Source: Achromobacter pestifer (GTDB lineage: Bacteria > Pseudomonadota > Gammaproteobacteria > Burkholderiales > Burkholderiaceae_B). From it: a stretch of 64,000 bases of DNA. The notes under the pieces were generated by a model. That model saw only the letters and a program-made list of their open reading frames with translations. It searched no databases and was not told the DNA's origin. The position numbers and the translations under genes are program-made. The DNA lies in assembly GCF_013267355.1 (NCBI RefSeq), contig NZ_CP053985.1, positions 4,092,001-4,156,000 on the forward strand, written 5' to 3'. Shown here in pieces: positions 1 through 7,012 of the stretch. The stretch's first letter is position 1, and the number at the start of each line of letters is the position of its first letter.

Positions 1-89
1 AGATTATGGAACGATATCAAAGTTGAATGATCTGCTTATGTATTGAAGCCTAGAATTTTTCCTATATCAAGACAAGGAGGCTCTGCCCC

Positions 90-2390
90 ATGAATACGCA
101 ATCGGACCGCCAGGCCGCCCTGGACTATCACGAGTTCCCCACCCCGGGGAAGATCTCCGTCGTGGCGTCCAAGCCGCTGGTCAACCAGCGCGACCTGGCC
201 CTGGCGTACTCGCCCGGCGTGGCGGCAGCCTGCGAAGAAATCGTGGCCGATCCGGCCAATGTGTACCGCTACACGGCGCGCGGCAACCTGGTGGGCGTGA
301 TCACCAACGGCACCGCGGTGCTGGGTCTGGGCAACATCGGCGCGCTGGCCTCCAAGCCGGTGATGGAAGGCAAGGCGGTGTTGTTCAAGAAGTTCGCCGG
401 CCTGGACGTGTACGACATCGAGATCAACGAGACCGATCCGGACAAGCTGGTCGAGATCATTGCCGGCCTGGAAGCGACTTTCGGCGGCATCAACCTCGAA
501 GACATCAAGGCCCCGGAGTGCTTCACCGTCGAGCGCAAGCTGCGCGAGCGCATGAAGATCCCCGTCTTCCATGACGACCAGCACGGCACGGCCATTACGG
601 TTTCGGCCGCCTTCATCAACGGCCTGAAGGTCGTGGGCAAGGACATCAAGCAGGTCAAGGTGGTGACCTCGGGCGCCGGCGCGGCCGCGCTGGCCTGCCT
701 GGACCTGATGGTGGACCTGGGCCTGCCGCTGGAAAACATCTGGGTCACCGACATCGAAGGCGTGGTCTACGAAGGCCGTACCGCGCTGATGGACCCGGAC
801 AAGGCGCGCTTCGCGCAGAAGACCGACGCCCGCAAGCTGGCCGAGGTGATCCCGGACGCCGACGTGTTCCTGGGCCTGTCGGCCGGCGGCGTGCTCAAGC
901 CCGAGATGGTCGCGGCGATGGGTCCGCGTCCGCTGATCCTGGCGCTGGCCAATCCCACGCCCGAGATCCTGCCGGAAGTGGCGCAATCGGTGCGCGACGA
1001 CGTGGTCATGGCCACGGGCCGTTCGGATTATCCGAACCAGGTCAACAACGTGCTGTGCTTCCCCTACATTTTCCGCGGCGCATTGGACGTGGGCGCGACC
1101 ACGATCACCCGCGAGATGGAAAAGGCGGCGGTGTACGCCATCGCCGAGCTGGCCGAAGAGGAACAGAACGAAGTCGTGGCCGCGGCCTACGGCACGTATG
1201 ACATCTCGTTCGGCCCCGAATACCTGATTCCCAAGCCCTTCGATCCGCGCCTGATCGTGCGCATCGCCCCGGCGGTGGCCAAGGCCGCGATGGAAGGCGG
1301 CGTGGCCACGCGTCCGCTGGCGGACCTGGAGGCCTACGCGGAGCAGCTGCAGCAGTTCGTGTACCACTCGGGCGCCTTCATGAAGCCGCTGTTCTCGGCG
1401 GCCAAGCGCATCGTGCGCGAAGGCGGCAAAGCCCGCATCGTGTTCACGGAAGGCGAAGACGAGCGCGTGTTGCGCGCGGTGCAGGTGATCGTGGACGAAG
1501 GCCTGGCCCGTCCCATCCTGGTGGGCCGCCCCGCGGTCCTGCTGTCGCGCATCGAGAAGTTCGGCCTGCGCCTGCGCCTGGGCGAAGACGTTGAAGTCAC
1601 CAACCCCGAATACGACGAGCGCTTCCACCAGTACTGGACTACGTACTGGGAACTGATGTGCCGCCGCGGCATTACCAAGGAAATGGCGCGCGTGGAAATG
1701 CGCCGCCGCCTGACCCTGATCGGCGCGATGATGGTGCATCTGGGCGACGCCGACGGCATGGTCTGCGGCACGGTGGGCGCTTACCACGACCACCTGCGCT
1801 TCGTGGACGAAGTCATCGGCCGCCGTCCCGGCCACAACGTGTACGCCGCCATGAACATCCTGCTGCTCAACGAGCGCACGGTGGTGCTGGTGGACACGCA
1901 TGTCAATGACGAGCCTTCGGCCGAGCAGATCGCCGAGTTCACGGTGATGGCGGCGCAGGAAATGGCCCGCATGAACCTGGCGCCCAAGGTCGCGCTGCTG
2001 TCGCGTTCGAACTTCGGTTCGGGCAGTTCGGCGTCTGGCGCGAAGATGCGCCGCGCGCTGGAGCTGGTGCGCCAGGCCGCGCCGGACCTGGAGATCGACG
2101 GCGAAATGCATGGCGACTGCGCGCTGGACGAAGCCTTGCGCATGCGCATCCTGCCCTCGTCTTCGCTCAAGGGCCAGGCCAATCTGCTGGTGTGCCCGAA
2201 CGTGGACTCGGGCAACATCGCCTACAACCTGTTGAAGACGGCTGCCGGCGGCAACGTGGCGGTGGGGCCGTTCCTGCTGGGCGCCAACGCACCGGTGCAC
2301 ATCCTGACCTCCAGCTCCACCGTGCGCCGCATCATCAACATGACCGCGATGACGGTGCTGGACGCCAACCGGACCGAAGCCTCGGCCTGA
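90..2390 (+). CDS. maeB: NADP-dependent malic enzyme with C-terminal phosphotransacetylase-like domain
   Basis: Oxidatively decarboxylates malate to pyruvate in the cytoplasm, making NADPH. The 766-aa length and order fit the long MaeB type: malic N-terminal domain (about 15-150, with [11 protein letters not shown] near 42), NAD(P)-binding domain (about 165-390, GAGAAAL near 195) and a phosphotransacetylase-like domain from about 435 to the end. In known MaeB proteins that last domain is regulatory (acetyl-CoA sensing) and not catalytic. The ATG is fixed by AAGGAGG at 75-81, eight bases upstream. Only 89 bp of upstream DNA is visible, so the promoter cannot be judged. It is followed directly by tandem hairpins and a terminator, so it is probably monocistronic. 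Confidence 0.95.
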   Translation: MNTQSDRQAALDYHEFPTPGKISVVASKPLVNQRDLALAYSPGVAAACEEIVADPANVYRYTARGNLVGVITNGTAVLGLGNIGALASKPVMEGKAVLFKKFAGLDVYDIEINETDPDKLVEIIAGLEATFGGINLEDIKAPECFTVERKLRERMKIPVFHDDQHGTAITVSAAFINGLKVVGKDIKQVKVVTSGAGAAALACLDLMVDLGLPLENIWVTDIEGVVYEGRTALMDPDKARFAQKTDARKLAEVIPDADVFLGLSAGGVLKPEMVAAMGPRPLILALANPTPEILPEVAQSVRDDVVMATGRSDYPNQVNNVLCFPYIFRGALDVGATTITREMEKAAVYAIAELAEEEQNEVVAAAYGTYDISFGPEYLIPKPFDPRLIVRIAPAVAKAAMEGGVATRPLADLEAYAEQLQQFVYHSGAFMKPLFSAAKRIVREGGKARIVFTEGEDERVLRAVQVIVDEGLARPILVGRPAVLLSRIEKFGLRLRLGEDVEVTNPEYDERFHQYWTTYWELMCRRGITKEMARVEMRRRLTLIGAMMVHLGDADGMVCGTVGAYHDHLRFVDEVIGRRPGHNVYAAMNILLLNERTVVLVDTHVNDEPSAEQIAEFTVMAAQEMARMNLAPKVALLSRSNFGSGSSASGAKMRRALELVRQAAPDLEIDGEMHGDCALDEALRMRILPSSSLKGQANLLVCPNVDSGNIAYNLLKTAAGGNVAVGPFLLGANAPVHILTSSSTVRRIINMTAMTVLDANRTEASA

Positions 2391-2400
2391 TCCGGTTCTT

Positions 2401-2476
2401 GCGCGCGCCTGCATGGCGCGCGCGGACACGGCACAAAAAAAAAAGCGCCGCTCCATCATGGAGCGGCGCGCTTTTT
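2401..2476. terminator. Tandem hairpins with a bidirectional Rho-independent terminator
   Basis: A 9-bp stem (2401-2409 with 2415-2423) is followed by a perfect 10-bp stem (2445-2454 with 2460-2469, 5-nt loop). The second stem has a T-run on the plus strand (2472-2476) and ten A residues (2435-2444) that become a T-run on the minus strand. It can therefore end maeB from the left and the small gene at 2556-2936 from the right. Confidence 0.85.
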
Positions 2477-2555
2477 CTTGCGTTGGCGCAGAAGTTGCTT
2501 TTTGCGCTGGCGCAGAAGTTGTAGCTGGCGCTGGGGTTCAGCGCCGCACGACCTT

Positions 2556-2936
2556 TTAATTGCTGCTGGCCTTCCAGGTGCCGTCAGGCTGTTTGCAGAA
2601 CCAGAACTGCCACTTTTCAGTGGTGGCGCCGCGGGCGAAATCGCCCACCAGGAAGCGGCAGACGCGGTCGTCCTTGACCTTGCTGGTCTGGGTGGGGGTC
2701 AGCTGCACGGTGATGGGCGGAGCCTTTTTGGGCTGGTGCGTGCTGCTCCATTGGGTGCGCTGGCCGTCGGCCGAACTGTTCAGCGACTGCGCCACGGCTT
2801 GGTGGAACGAGGGCTGATCGCCCTTGGGGATCTGCGTGATGATGGCATTGTTCAGCATCACCGGAGGCGCGGCGAAGGCCGGCGCGGAGATGCCGCAAGC
2901 CATCAGCAAAGAGGCGAGAACGCGGGTGTGTTTCAA
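2556..2936 (-). CDS. Small secreted protein of unknown function
   Basis: A 126-aa protein. I chose a TTG start at 2936 because an AGGGAG-type ribosome site lies just upstream and translation then begins with a clean signal peptide (MKHTRVLASLLMACG.. ending APAFA, cleavage near residue 22). The open frame continues 56 codons further upstream with no export signal at its front, so that part is unlikely to be coding. The mature part has two cysteines and ends VCRFLVGDFARG..WQFWFCKQPDGTW. That ending loosely recalls the C-terminal CR-x-QPDGSW block of RT0821-type bacterial surface proteins, but the match is weak and I give no function. It lies downstream of the DUF4148 gene and is divided from it by terminator-like hairpins. 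Confidence 0.65.
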   Translation of the reverse strand: MKHTRVLASLLMACGISAPAFAAPPVMLNNAIITQIPKGDQPSFHQAVAQSLNSSADGQRTQWSSTHQPKKAPPITVQLTPTQTSKVKDDRVCRFLVGDFARGATTEKWQFWFCKQPDGTWKASSN

Positions 2937-3068
2937 GATGGGCTCCCTGTTGAGTCGTAGTGTTATGCCTGATCTTGGGGCGATAGTACGCGAACGGATG
3001 GAACAATGCCTTGCGCGGTCCTTGAAATCGGCCGTTTTTGCCTTGAGGCCGCACGGCAATGATGAAAG

Positions 3069-3088
3069 CCGCGCTTCATGAAGCGCGG
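3069..3088. other. Perfect 20-bp palindrome
   Basis: CCGCGCTTCA followed directly by TGAAGCGCGG, a perfect palindrome between the DUF4148 gene and the small secreted protein. It could form a hairpin in RNA from either strand. No good T-run follows, so I do not call it a terminator. Confidence 0.4.
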
Positions 3089-3109
3089 TTGCCACCTTCC
3101 GCACAGACG

Positions 3110-3136
3110 AAAAAAGGCCGCCAGATGCTGGCGGCC
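3110..3136 (-). terminator. Rho-independent terminator of the DUF4148 gene
   Basis: A 9-bp perfect stem (3116-3124 with 3128-3136, 3-nt loop) followed on the minus strand by six T residues (3115-3110). It lies 36 bp past the stop of the DUF4148 gene. Confidence 0.85.
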
Positions 3137-3172
3137 AAGGTACAACAAGGGGAGGGGTAAATCCGCGTGCGC

Positions 3173-3529
3173 TCAGTTGCCGTGGTAGACGCCTTGGAAG
3201 GGCACGTTGTTGGGTTCCACGTCGGCCATCTGGCCGGCGGCGCGGGCGGCGGCCAGTTCGGCGCGGACTTCAGCGCGGGTCTTGCCGGTGTGGGGCGTGC
3301 CGTAGACGCCTTGGAAGGGGACGTTGTTCGGTTCCACTTCGGCCATCTGGCCGGCCGCCTTGGCAGCAGCCAGTTCGGCCTGCACCTGGGCGCGGGTCGG
3401 GCCTTCGTACGGGGTGCCGTAGACGCCTTGGAACGGCACGTTGTTGGGTTCGATGTTGGGCGAGGCGGCGTAGGCGCCGGCGCTTAGCGCGGCCAGGGAC
3501 ATCATCAAAGCGGTAGCAAGGGTCTTCAT
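3173..3529 (-). CDS. Exported DUF4148 repeat protein
   Basis: A 118-aa protein with a signal peptide (MKTLATALMMSLAALSAGAYA). The mature part is a tandem array: the block EPNNVPFQGVY occurs three times, separated by two near-identical spacers of the form TRAQVQAELAAAKAAGQMA, which is the DUF4148 signature. The period is exactly 39 residues. DUF4148 proteins are small, abundant and exported in Burkholderiales; their function is not established. A second DUF4148 protein lies at 15721-16080 with a different spacer motif. The gene has its own terminator, and a pair of operator-like repeats lies 130-185 bp upstream. Confidence 0.85.
   Translation of the reverse strand: MKTLATALMMSLAALSAGAYAASPNIEPNNVPFQGVYGTPYEGPTRAQVQAELAAAKAAGQMAEVEPNNVPFQGVYGTPHTGKTRAEVRAELAAARAAGQMADVEPNNVPFQGVYHGN
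3185..3452 (-). repeat. 117-bp tandem repeat inside the DUF4148 gene
   Basis: The 33-bp block that starts gtagacgccttggaa occurs at 3185, 3302 and 3419, exactly 117 bp apart, with only a few substitutions. The near-identity at DNA level suggests recent duplication or gene conversion. Confidence 0.85.
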
Positions 3530-3659
3530 GGTAAATCTCCGATTTCAAGAGCTTTGGGAGCGAATCGGCGGCCTATCCGTCTGGTTCGTTGCTGTTTCCC
3601 GATGGCTCAATAGTGCGCTGAATCGGACTAGGGATAAACCCGTATATTGGTAAAAGATA

Positions 3660-3714
3660 TTCCCACCAGTGGAAAGATAGCTATTTTCTTGGGATATATT
3701 TTCCATTGGTGGAA
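3660..3714. promoter_or_regulatory. Pair of TTCC..GGAA operator-like elements
   Basis: TTCCCACCAGTGGAA (3660-3674) and TTCCATTGGTGGAA (3701-3714) are two imperfect inverted repeats about 40 bp apart, close to four helical turns. They lie in the AT-rich 285-bp gap (3530-3814) between slyX and the DUF4148 gene, where I see nothing else. They may bind a regulator of the DUF4148 gene; which one is unknown. Confidence 0.35.
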
Positions 3715-3814
3715 CGCATGGCAGGCGTTCCAGGCGGACAGAAGCCTGGAAATCGGCGATTCCATGAGATCCGGCAGCGGATAGGGGGAAAGCCGCTAGG
3801 GCGGCGGCCTCAGC

Positions 3815-4030
3815 TCAGTAGTGCGGCGGCAGTTCGTCGCGCAGGCTGCGGAAGGGGGCGGCGCCCTCGGGCGCTTGCTGGCGCAGGTCGGCCACTTCAC
3901 GCATCAGTCGGTCTATCTGCTGTTGCTGGCGGACGATGATCTGGTTGAGTTGTTCCAGCAGATCGTCGGAGAAGCTGGCCTTGACCTCCAGCTCCAGCAG
4001 GCGGCGTTCGATGTCTTGCGAGTTATCCAT
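3815..4030 (-). CDS. slyX: SlyX family protein
   Basis: A 71-aa, mostly helical protein. It has a leucine/glutamine-rich coiled coil (ERRLLELEVKASFSDDLLEQ, then LNQIIVRQQQQIDRLMREV) and the C-terminal PPHY that is typical of SlyX. The function of SlyX is not settled; the name comes from a lysis-related phage screen in E. coli. It is transcribed divergently from the pqqU-like receptor, with 48 bp between the two starts. Confidence 0.9.
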   Translation of the reverse strand: MDNSQDIERRLLELEVKASFSDDLLEQLNQIIVRQQQQIDRLMREVADLRQQAPEGAAPFRSLRDELPPHY

Positions 4031-4078
4031 GGCGGGTATTAGAACCGATTCCCGCCGCGGTCCCTACAGGAGGCGTGC

Positions 4079-6202
4079 TTGGCGGAACAGGAGTGGTGGC
4101 GTTCGGGCATGGGGCGCTGGGCCATGCAGGGCCTGCTGGCGTCGTTTCCGGCGGCAGCCGCCTGGGCGCAGGAGGCCGAACCGCTGCTGCCCGCGGTGGT
4201 GGTGACGGGCACGCGGCTGGGCACGTCAGTGCTGGACACGCCCGCTTCGGTGAACGTGGTGGAAGGCGCGGCCATGCGCCTGAACCAGCCGGGCATCAAC
4301 CTGTCCGAAGGCCTGGCCGGCGTGCCCGGCCTGCAGATCCAGAACCGCCAGAACTACGCGCAGGACCTGCAGATATCCAGCCGCGGCTTTGGCGCGCGCT
4401 CCACCTTTGGCGTGCGCGGCGTACGCCTGTATGTGGACGGCATACCGGCCACCATGCCGGACGGGCAGGGGCAGACGTCGAATATCGACATAGGCTCCAT
4501 CGGCCGCGTCGAAGTGCTGCGCGGCCCGTTTTCGGCCTTGTATGGCAATTCCTCGGGCGGCGTGATCCAGGTGTTTACCGAGGATGGCGTGGAGCCGCCG
4601 TTGCTCGCGGCCAGCGGCTGGGGCGGCAGTTACGGCACCTGGCGCTATGGGGCGCGCGCGAGCGGAACCAGCGGCGCGGCCGGCGGGCTGGACTATGTGC
4701 TGGACCTGACCCGTTTCACCGCCGACGGCTATCGTGACCACAGCGCGGCCCGCAAGAACCTGGGCAATGCCAAGCTGGGCCTGCAACTGGACGACGCCAG
4801 CCGGCTGACCATCGTGGCCAATAGCGTGGACCTCAAGGCGCAGGATCCGCTGGGGCTGACCTACCAGCAATTCCAGGACGACCCGCGCGCGGCGCCCGTG
4901 GCCGAGCTGTACGACACCCGCAAGACGGTCAGGCAGACCCAGGGCGGCGTGATCTACGAGCGCCAGGTCGACAGCCGCAACACCTTGCGCCTGATGGCCT
5001 ATTACGGCCAGCGCGATACCACGCAGTACCAGGCGATCCCCCCTGCCGCGCAGCTGGCGCCCACCCAGGCCGGCGGCGTCATCGATCTGAAGCGCCAGTA
5101 CGGCGGGGCGGACCTGCGCTGGACCTCCGAGCAGACGATGGCGGGCCGGCCGCTGACCCTGATCGGCGGTTTTTCCTACGATTCCATGCGCGAGGACCGC
5201 AAGGGCTACCAAAACTACACAGGCCAGGGCACGAGCCGCCAACTGGGCGTGCAGGGCGCGCTCAGACGCGACGAGACCAATACGGTCTACAACGCCGATC
5301 CCTACTTGCAGGCCTCCTGGCAGGTGTCGCAGCGCTGGACGCTGGACGCGGGCCTGCGCTACAGCACCGTCAGCTTCGATTCCAACGACCATTACCTGGC
5401 GCCCGGCAATGCCGATGACAGCGGCGATGCGCGCTATCGCAAGGCCTTGCCGGTGGCGGCCATCCGCTATGCGCCGAATCCGGAGCTGAGCTTTTACGCT
5501 TCGTATGGCCGGGGCTTCGAGACGCCGACGCTCAACGAGATCTCATACCGCCCCGGCGGCCAGCCCGGCCTGAACTTCGGCCTGGCGCCCGCCCTCAGCA
5601 CCAACCTGGAGGCCGGGGTGAAGGCGGGGCTGGGCGGCGGCTTGCTGACGGCCGCGGTGTTCCATACCGGCACCGATGACGAGATCGTGTCCGCGGGCAG
5701 CGCGGGCGGCCGGACCACTTATCAGAACGCCGGCCGCACGCGGCGCGACGGCGTGGAGCTGGGCTGGTCCGGCGAATTCGCGCGGCATGGGCGCGTGCAG
5801 CTGGCCTATACCTGGCTGAATGCGCGCTACGCCGACGACGGGCCGGGCGATATCCGCGCCGGCAACAAGATTCCCGGCATCGCGCGGCAGGCCGCCTATG
5901 CCTCGCTGGCCTGGGCGCCGTCCGAAGGTTGGCAGGCCTCGGTGGAAGGGCGTTTCCTCAGCAAGGTCTACGTGAACGACGCCAACGACGGCGATGCGCC
6001 GGGTTACTTCGTTGCGGCATTGAGTGCGGGCTACGTGCTCAAGGCGGGGGCCTGGGAACTGAACGCCTATGGGCGCGTGGACAACCTGTTCGACCGCCAT
6101 TACGCCGGATCCGTGATCGTCAACGAGACCAACGGACGCTACTACGAGCCGGCCGCCGGGCGCAGCCTGGGCGTGGGCGTCGGCGCGACCTACCGGTTTT
6201 GA
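4079..6202 (+). CDS. pqqU: TonB-dependent outer-membrane receptor, PqqU (YncD) type
   Basis: A 707-aa receptor. The plug (about 35-165) carries LSEGLAGVPGLQIQNRQNYA, then SSRGFGARSTFGVRG, LYVDGIPATMPDGQGQTSNI and EVLRGPFSALYGNSSGGV. The barrel follows and ends GVGVGATYRF. These blocks, and the ending SVIVNETNGRYYEPAAGR, closely match E. coli YncD as I recall it; YncD was renamed PqqU because it takes up pyrroloquinoline quinone. There is no STN signalling domain. The start is TTG at 4079, set by AGGAGG at 4068-4073; the first 30 residues form a signal peptide ending AWA. No PQQ biosynthesis genes or PQQ enzymes are in the window. The closest downstream gene is convergent, so this appears to be a single-gene unit. 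Confidence 0.85.
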   Translation: MAEQEWWRSGMGRWAMQGLLASFPAAAAWAQEAEPLLPAVVVTGTRLGTSVLDTPASVNVVEGAAMRLNQPGINLSEGLAGVPGLQIQNRQNYAQDLQISSRGFGARSTFGVRGVRLYVDGIPATMPDGQGQTSNIDIGSIGRVEVLRGPFSALYGNSSGGVIQVFTEDGVEPPLLAASGWGGSYGTWRYGARASGTSGAAGGLDYVLDLTRFTADGYRDHSAARKNLGNAKLGLQLDDASRLTIVANSVDLKAQDPLGLTYQQFQDDPRAAPVAELYDTRKTVRQTQGGVIYERQVDSRNTLRLMAYYGQRDTTQYQAIPPAAQLAPTQAGGVIDLKRQYGGADLRWTSEQTMAGRPLTLIGGFSYDSMREDRKGYQNYTGQGTSRQLGVQGALRRDETNTVYNADPYLQASWQVSQRWTLDAGLRYSTVSFDSNDHYLAPGNADDSGDARYRKALPVAAIRYAPNPELSFYASYGRGFETPTLNEISYRPGGQPGLNFGLAPALSTNLEAGVKAGLGGGLLTAAVFHTGTDDEIVSAGSAGGRTTYQNAGRTRRDGVELGWSGEFARHGRVQLAYTWLNARYADDGPGDIRAGNKIPGIARQAAYASLAWAPSEGWQASVEGRFLSKVYVNDANDGDAPGYFVAALSAGYVLKAGAWELNAYGRVDNLFDRHYAGSVIVNETNGRYYEPAAGRSLGVGVGATYRF

Positions 6203-6208
6203 GGCGGC

Positions 6209-6844
6209 TCAGTCCGGCATTTCCGGATAGCAGAAGCCATGGTCCTCGCAGGCCGGACAGCCCGGCGCGGCGGCGGGCGGCAGGCCCGCCTGCTTACAGG
6301 CGGAATAGGCCAGGAATTGCTTCCACCGTAGATTGCGCACGTTGCGCACCACCAGCCCCGGGTAGTGGCGCGCCAGCAGAAAAGTCACGTCCTCGCGGCC
6401 GGACAGGCCCAGGTCCCGCCACAGGTGGTCGGGCCGCAAACAGGCGTGCGTCAGCACGCTGGTGACCCAGGCTGTGGTGCCCGCGCCGCCGGGCGCAGCC
6501 CAGGTGTCCAGCAGGGCGCGCAGCAAGCGCGTGAACTCCGCCTGGGCCGCATCCATGCCGCGGGCCGGGTAGATGGCGGCCTGCGCGCGCAAGGTAGCCA
6601 GCGCTGGGTCGTGGCCGGTCAGCGCGCCGGGGAAGAGGCGGGCGATCAGGCTTTCCAGTTCCCGGGGCGACAGGCCGCTGCGCCCCAGGCCGCCGCAGGC
6701 CAGGCTCTTGCCGATGACGGTGGCGAAGAAACCCGCGTCGGGATGTCCGGGCGGCGCATGGCGCAGCAGCGCGCCGGCGAACCGCAGGATGGGTTCGGCG
6801 TTGTCAGCCGGGGCTGCTGCTGGGGCGATCGAAACGGCATGCAT
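6209..6844 (-). CDS. NifQ-like protein (putative molybdenum donor)
   Basis: A 211-aa protein. NifQ is an iron-sulfur protein that passes molybdenum to nitrogenase cofactor assembly; its signature is a C-terminal cysteine cluster, Cx4Cx2Cx5C. Here four cysteines sit at 183, 196, 199 and 205 (Cx12Cx2Cx5C), so the first spacer is eight residues longer. The rest of the family pattern is present: GLSPRELESLIARLFPG, then DDVTFLLARHYPGL-like and NLRWKQFLAYSACKQ. No nif gene is visible, so a nitrogenase role is unlikely. A ModE-like operator lies 45-68 bp upstream of the start, which supports a molybdenum role. No strong ribosome site precedes the ATG. The gene is convergent with the pqqU-like receptor, 6 bp away. 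Confidence 0.75.
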   Translation of the reverse strand: MHAVSIAPAAAPADNAEPILRFAGALLRHAPPGHPDAGFFATVIGKSLACGGLGRSGLSPRELESLIARLFPGALTGHDPALATLRAQAAIYPARGMDAAQAEFTRLLRALLDTWAAPGGAGTTAWVTSVLTHACLRPDHLWRDLGLSGREDVTFLLARHYPGLVVRNVRNLRWKQFLAYSACKQAGLPPAAAPGCPACEDHGFCYPEMPD

Positions 6845-6888
6845 GGCTTGGGAGCGTGGACGCAGAATAATTAAACTGTTAATGAAAG

Positions 6889-6912
6889 CGTTATATCGTT
6901 GAATATATAACG
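6889..6912. promoter_or_regulatory. ModE-like operator
   Basis: CGTTATAT (6889-6896), an 8-nt spacer, then ATATAACG (6905-6912): a perfect 8-8-8 inverted repeat. From memory, the E. coli modA operator bound by ModE has the same layout, with arms CGTTATAT and ACATAACG. It lies in the shared gap between the NifQ-like gene (minus) and the ankyrin gene (plus). It probably overlaps the NifQ-like promoter, which would allow repression when molybdate is plentiful. Confidence 0.65.
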
Positions 6913-7012
6913 AAAGTTGTCCGCCGTCTTTGCCCTACGGCATAAGCGGCGCGGCTTGTGTGGGAAGGCGCGTATCATCGGCGCCTTCCTATCCGTCCCC
7001 CGAAGCTTCCGC

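Noticed and set aside
36..2459. A long open frame on the minus strand across maeB
   Set aside because: It is a low-complexity, His/Arg/Gln-rich translation mirrored from a well-supported gene; high GC content makes such antisense frames common.
2481..2530. Short direct repeat (gcgcagaagttg) after the maeB terminator
   Set aside because: Only two short copies in non-coding DNA; no sign of a mobile element or attachment site.
6209..6844. Evidence for nitrogen fixation
   Set aside because: A NifQ-like gene alone is not enough; no other nif gene is in the window and the cysteine spacing differs.
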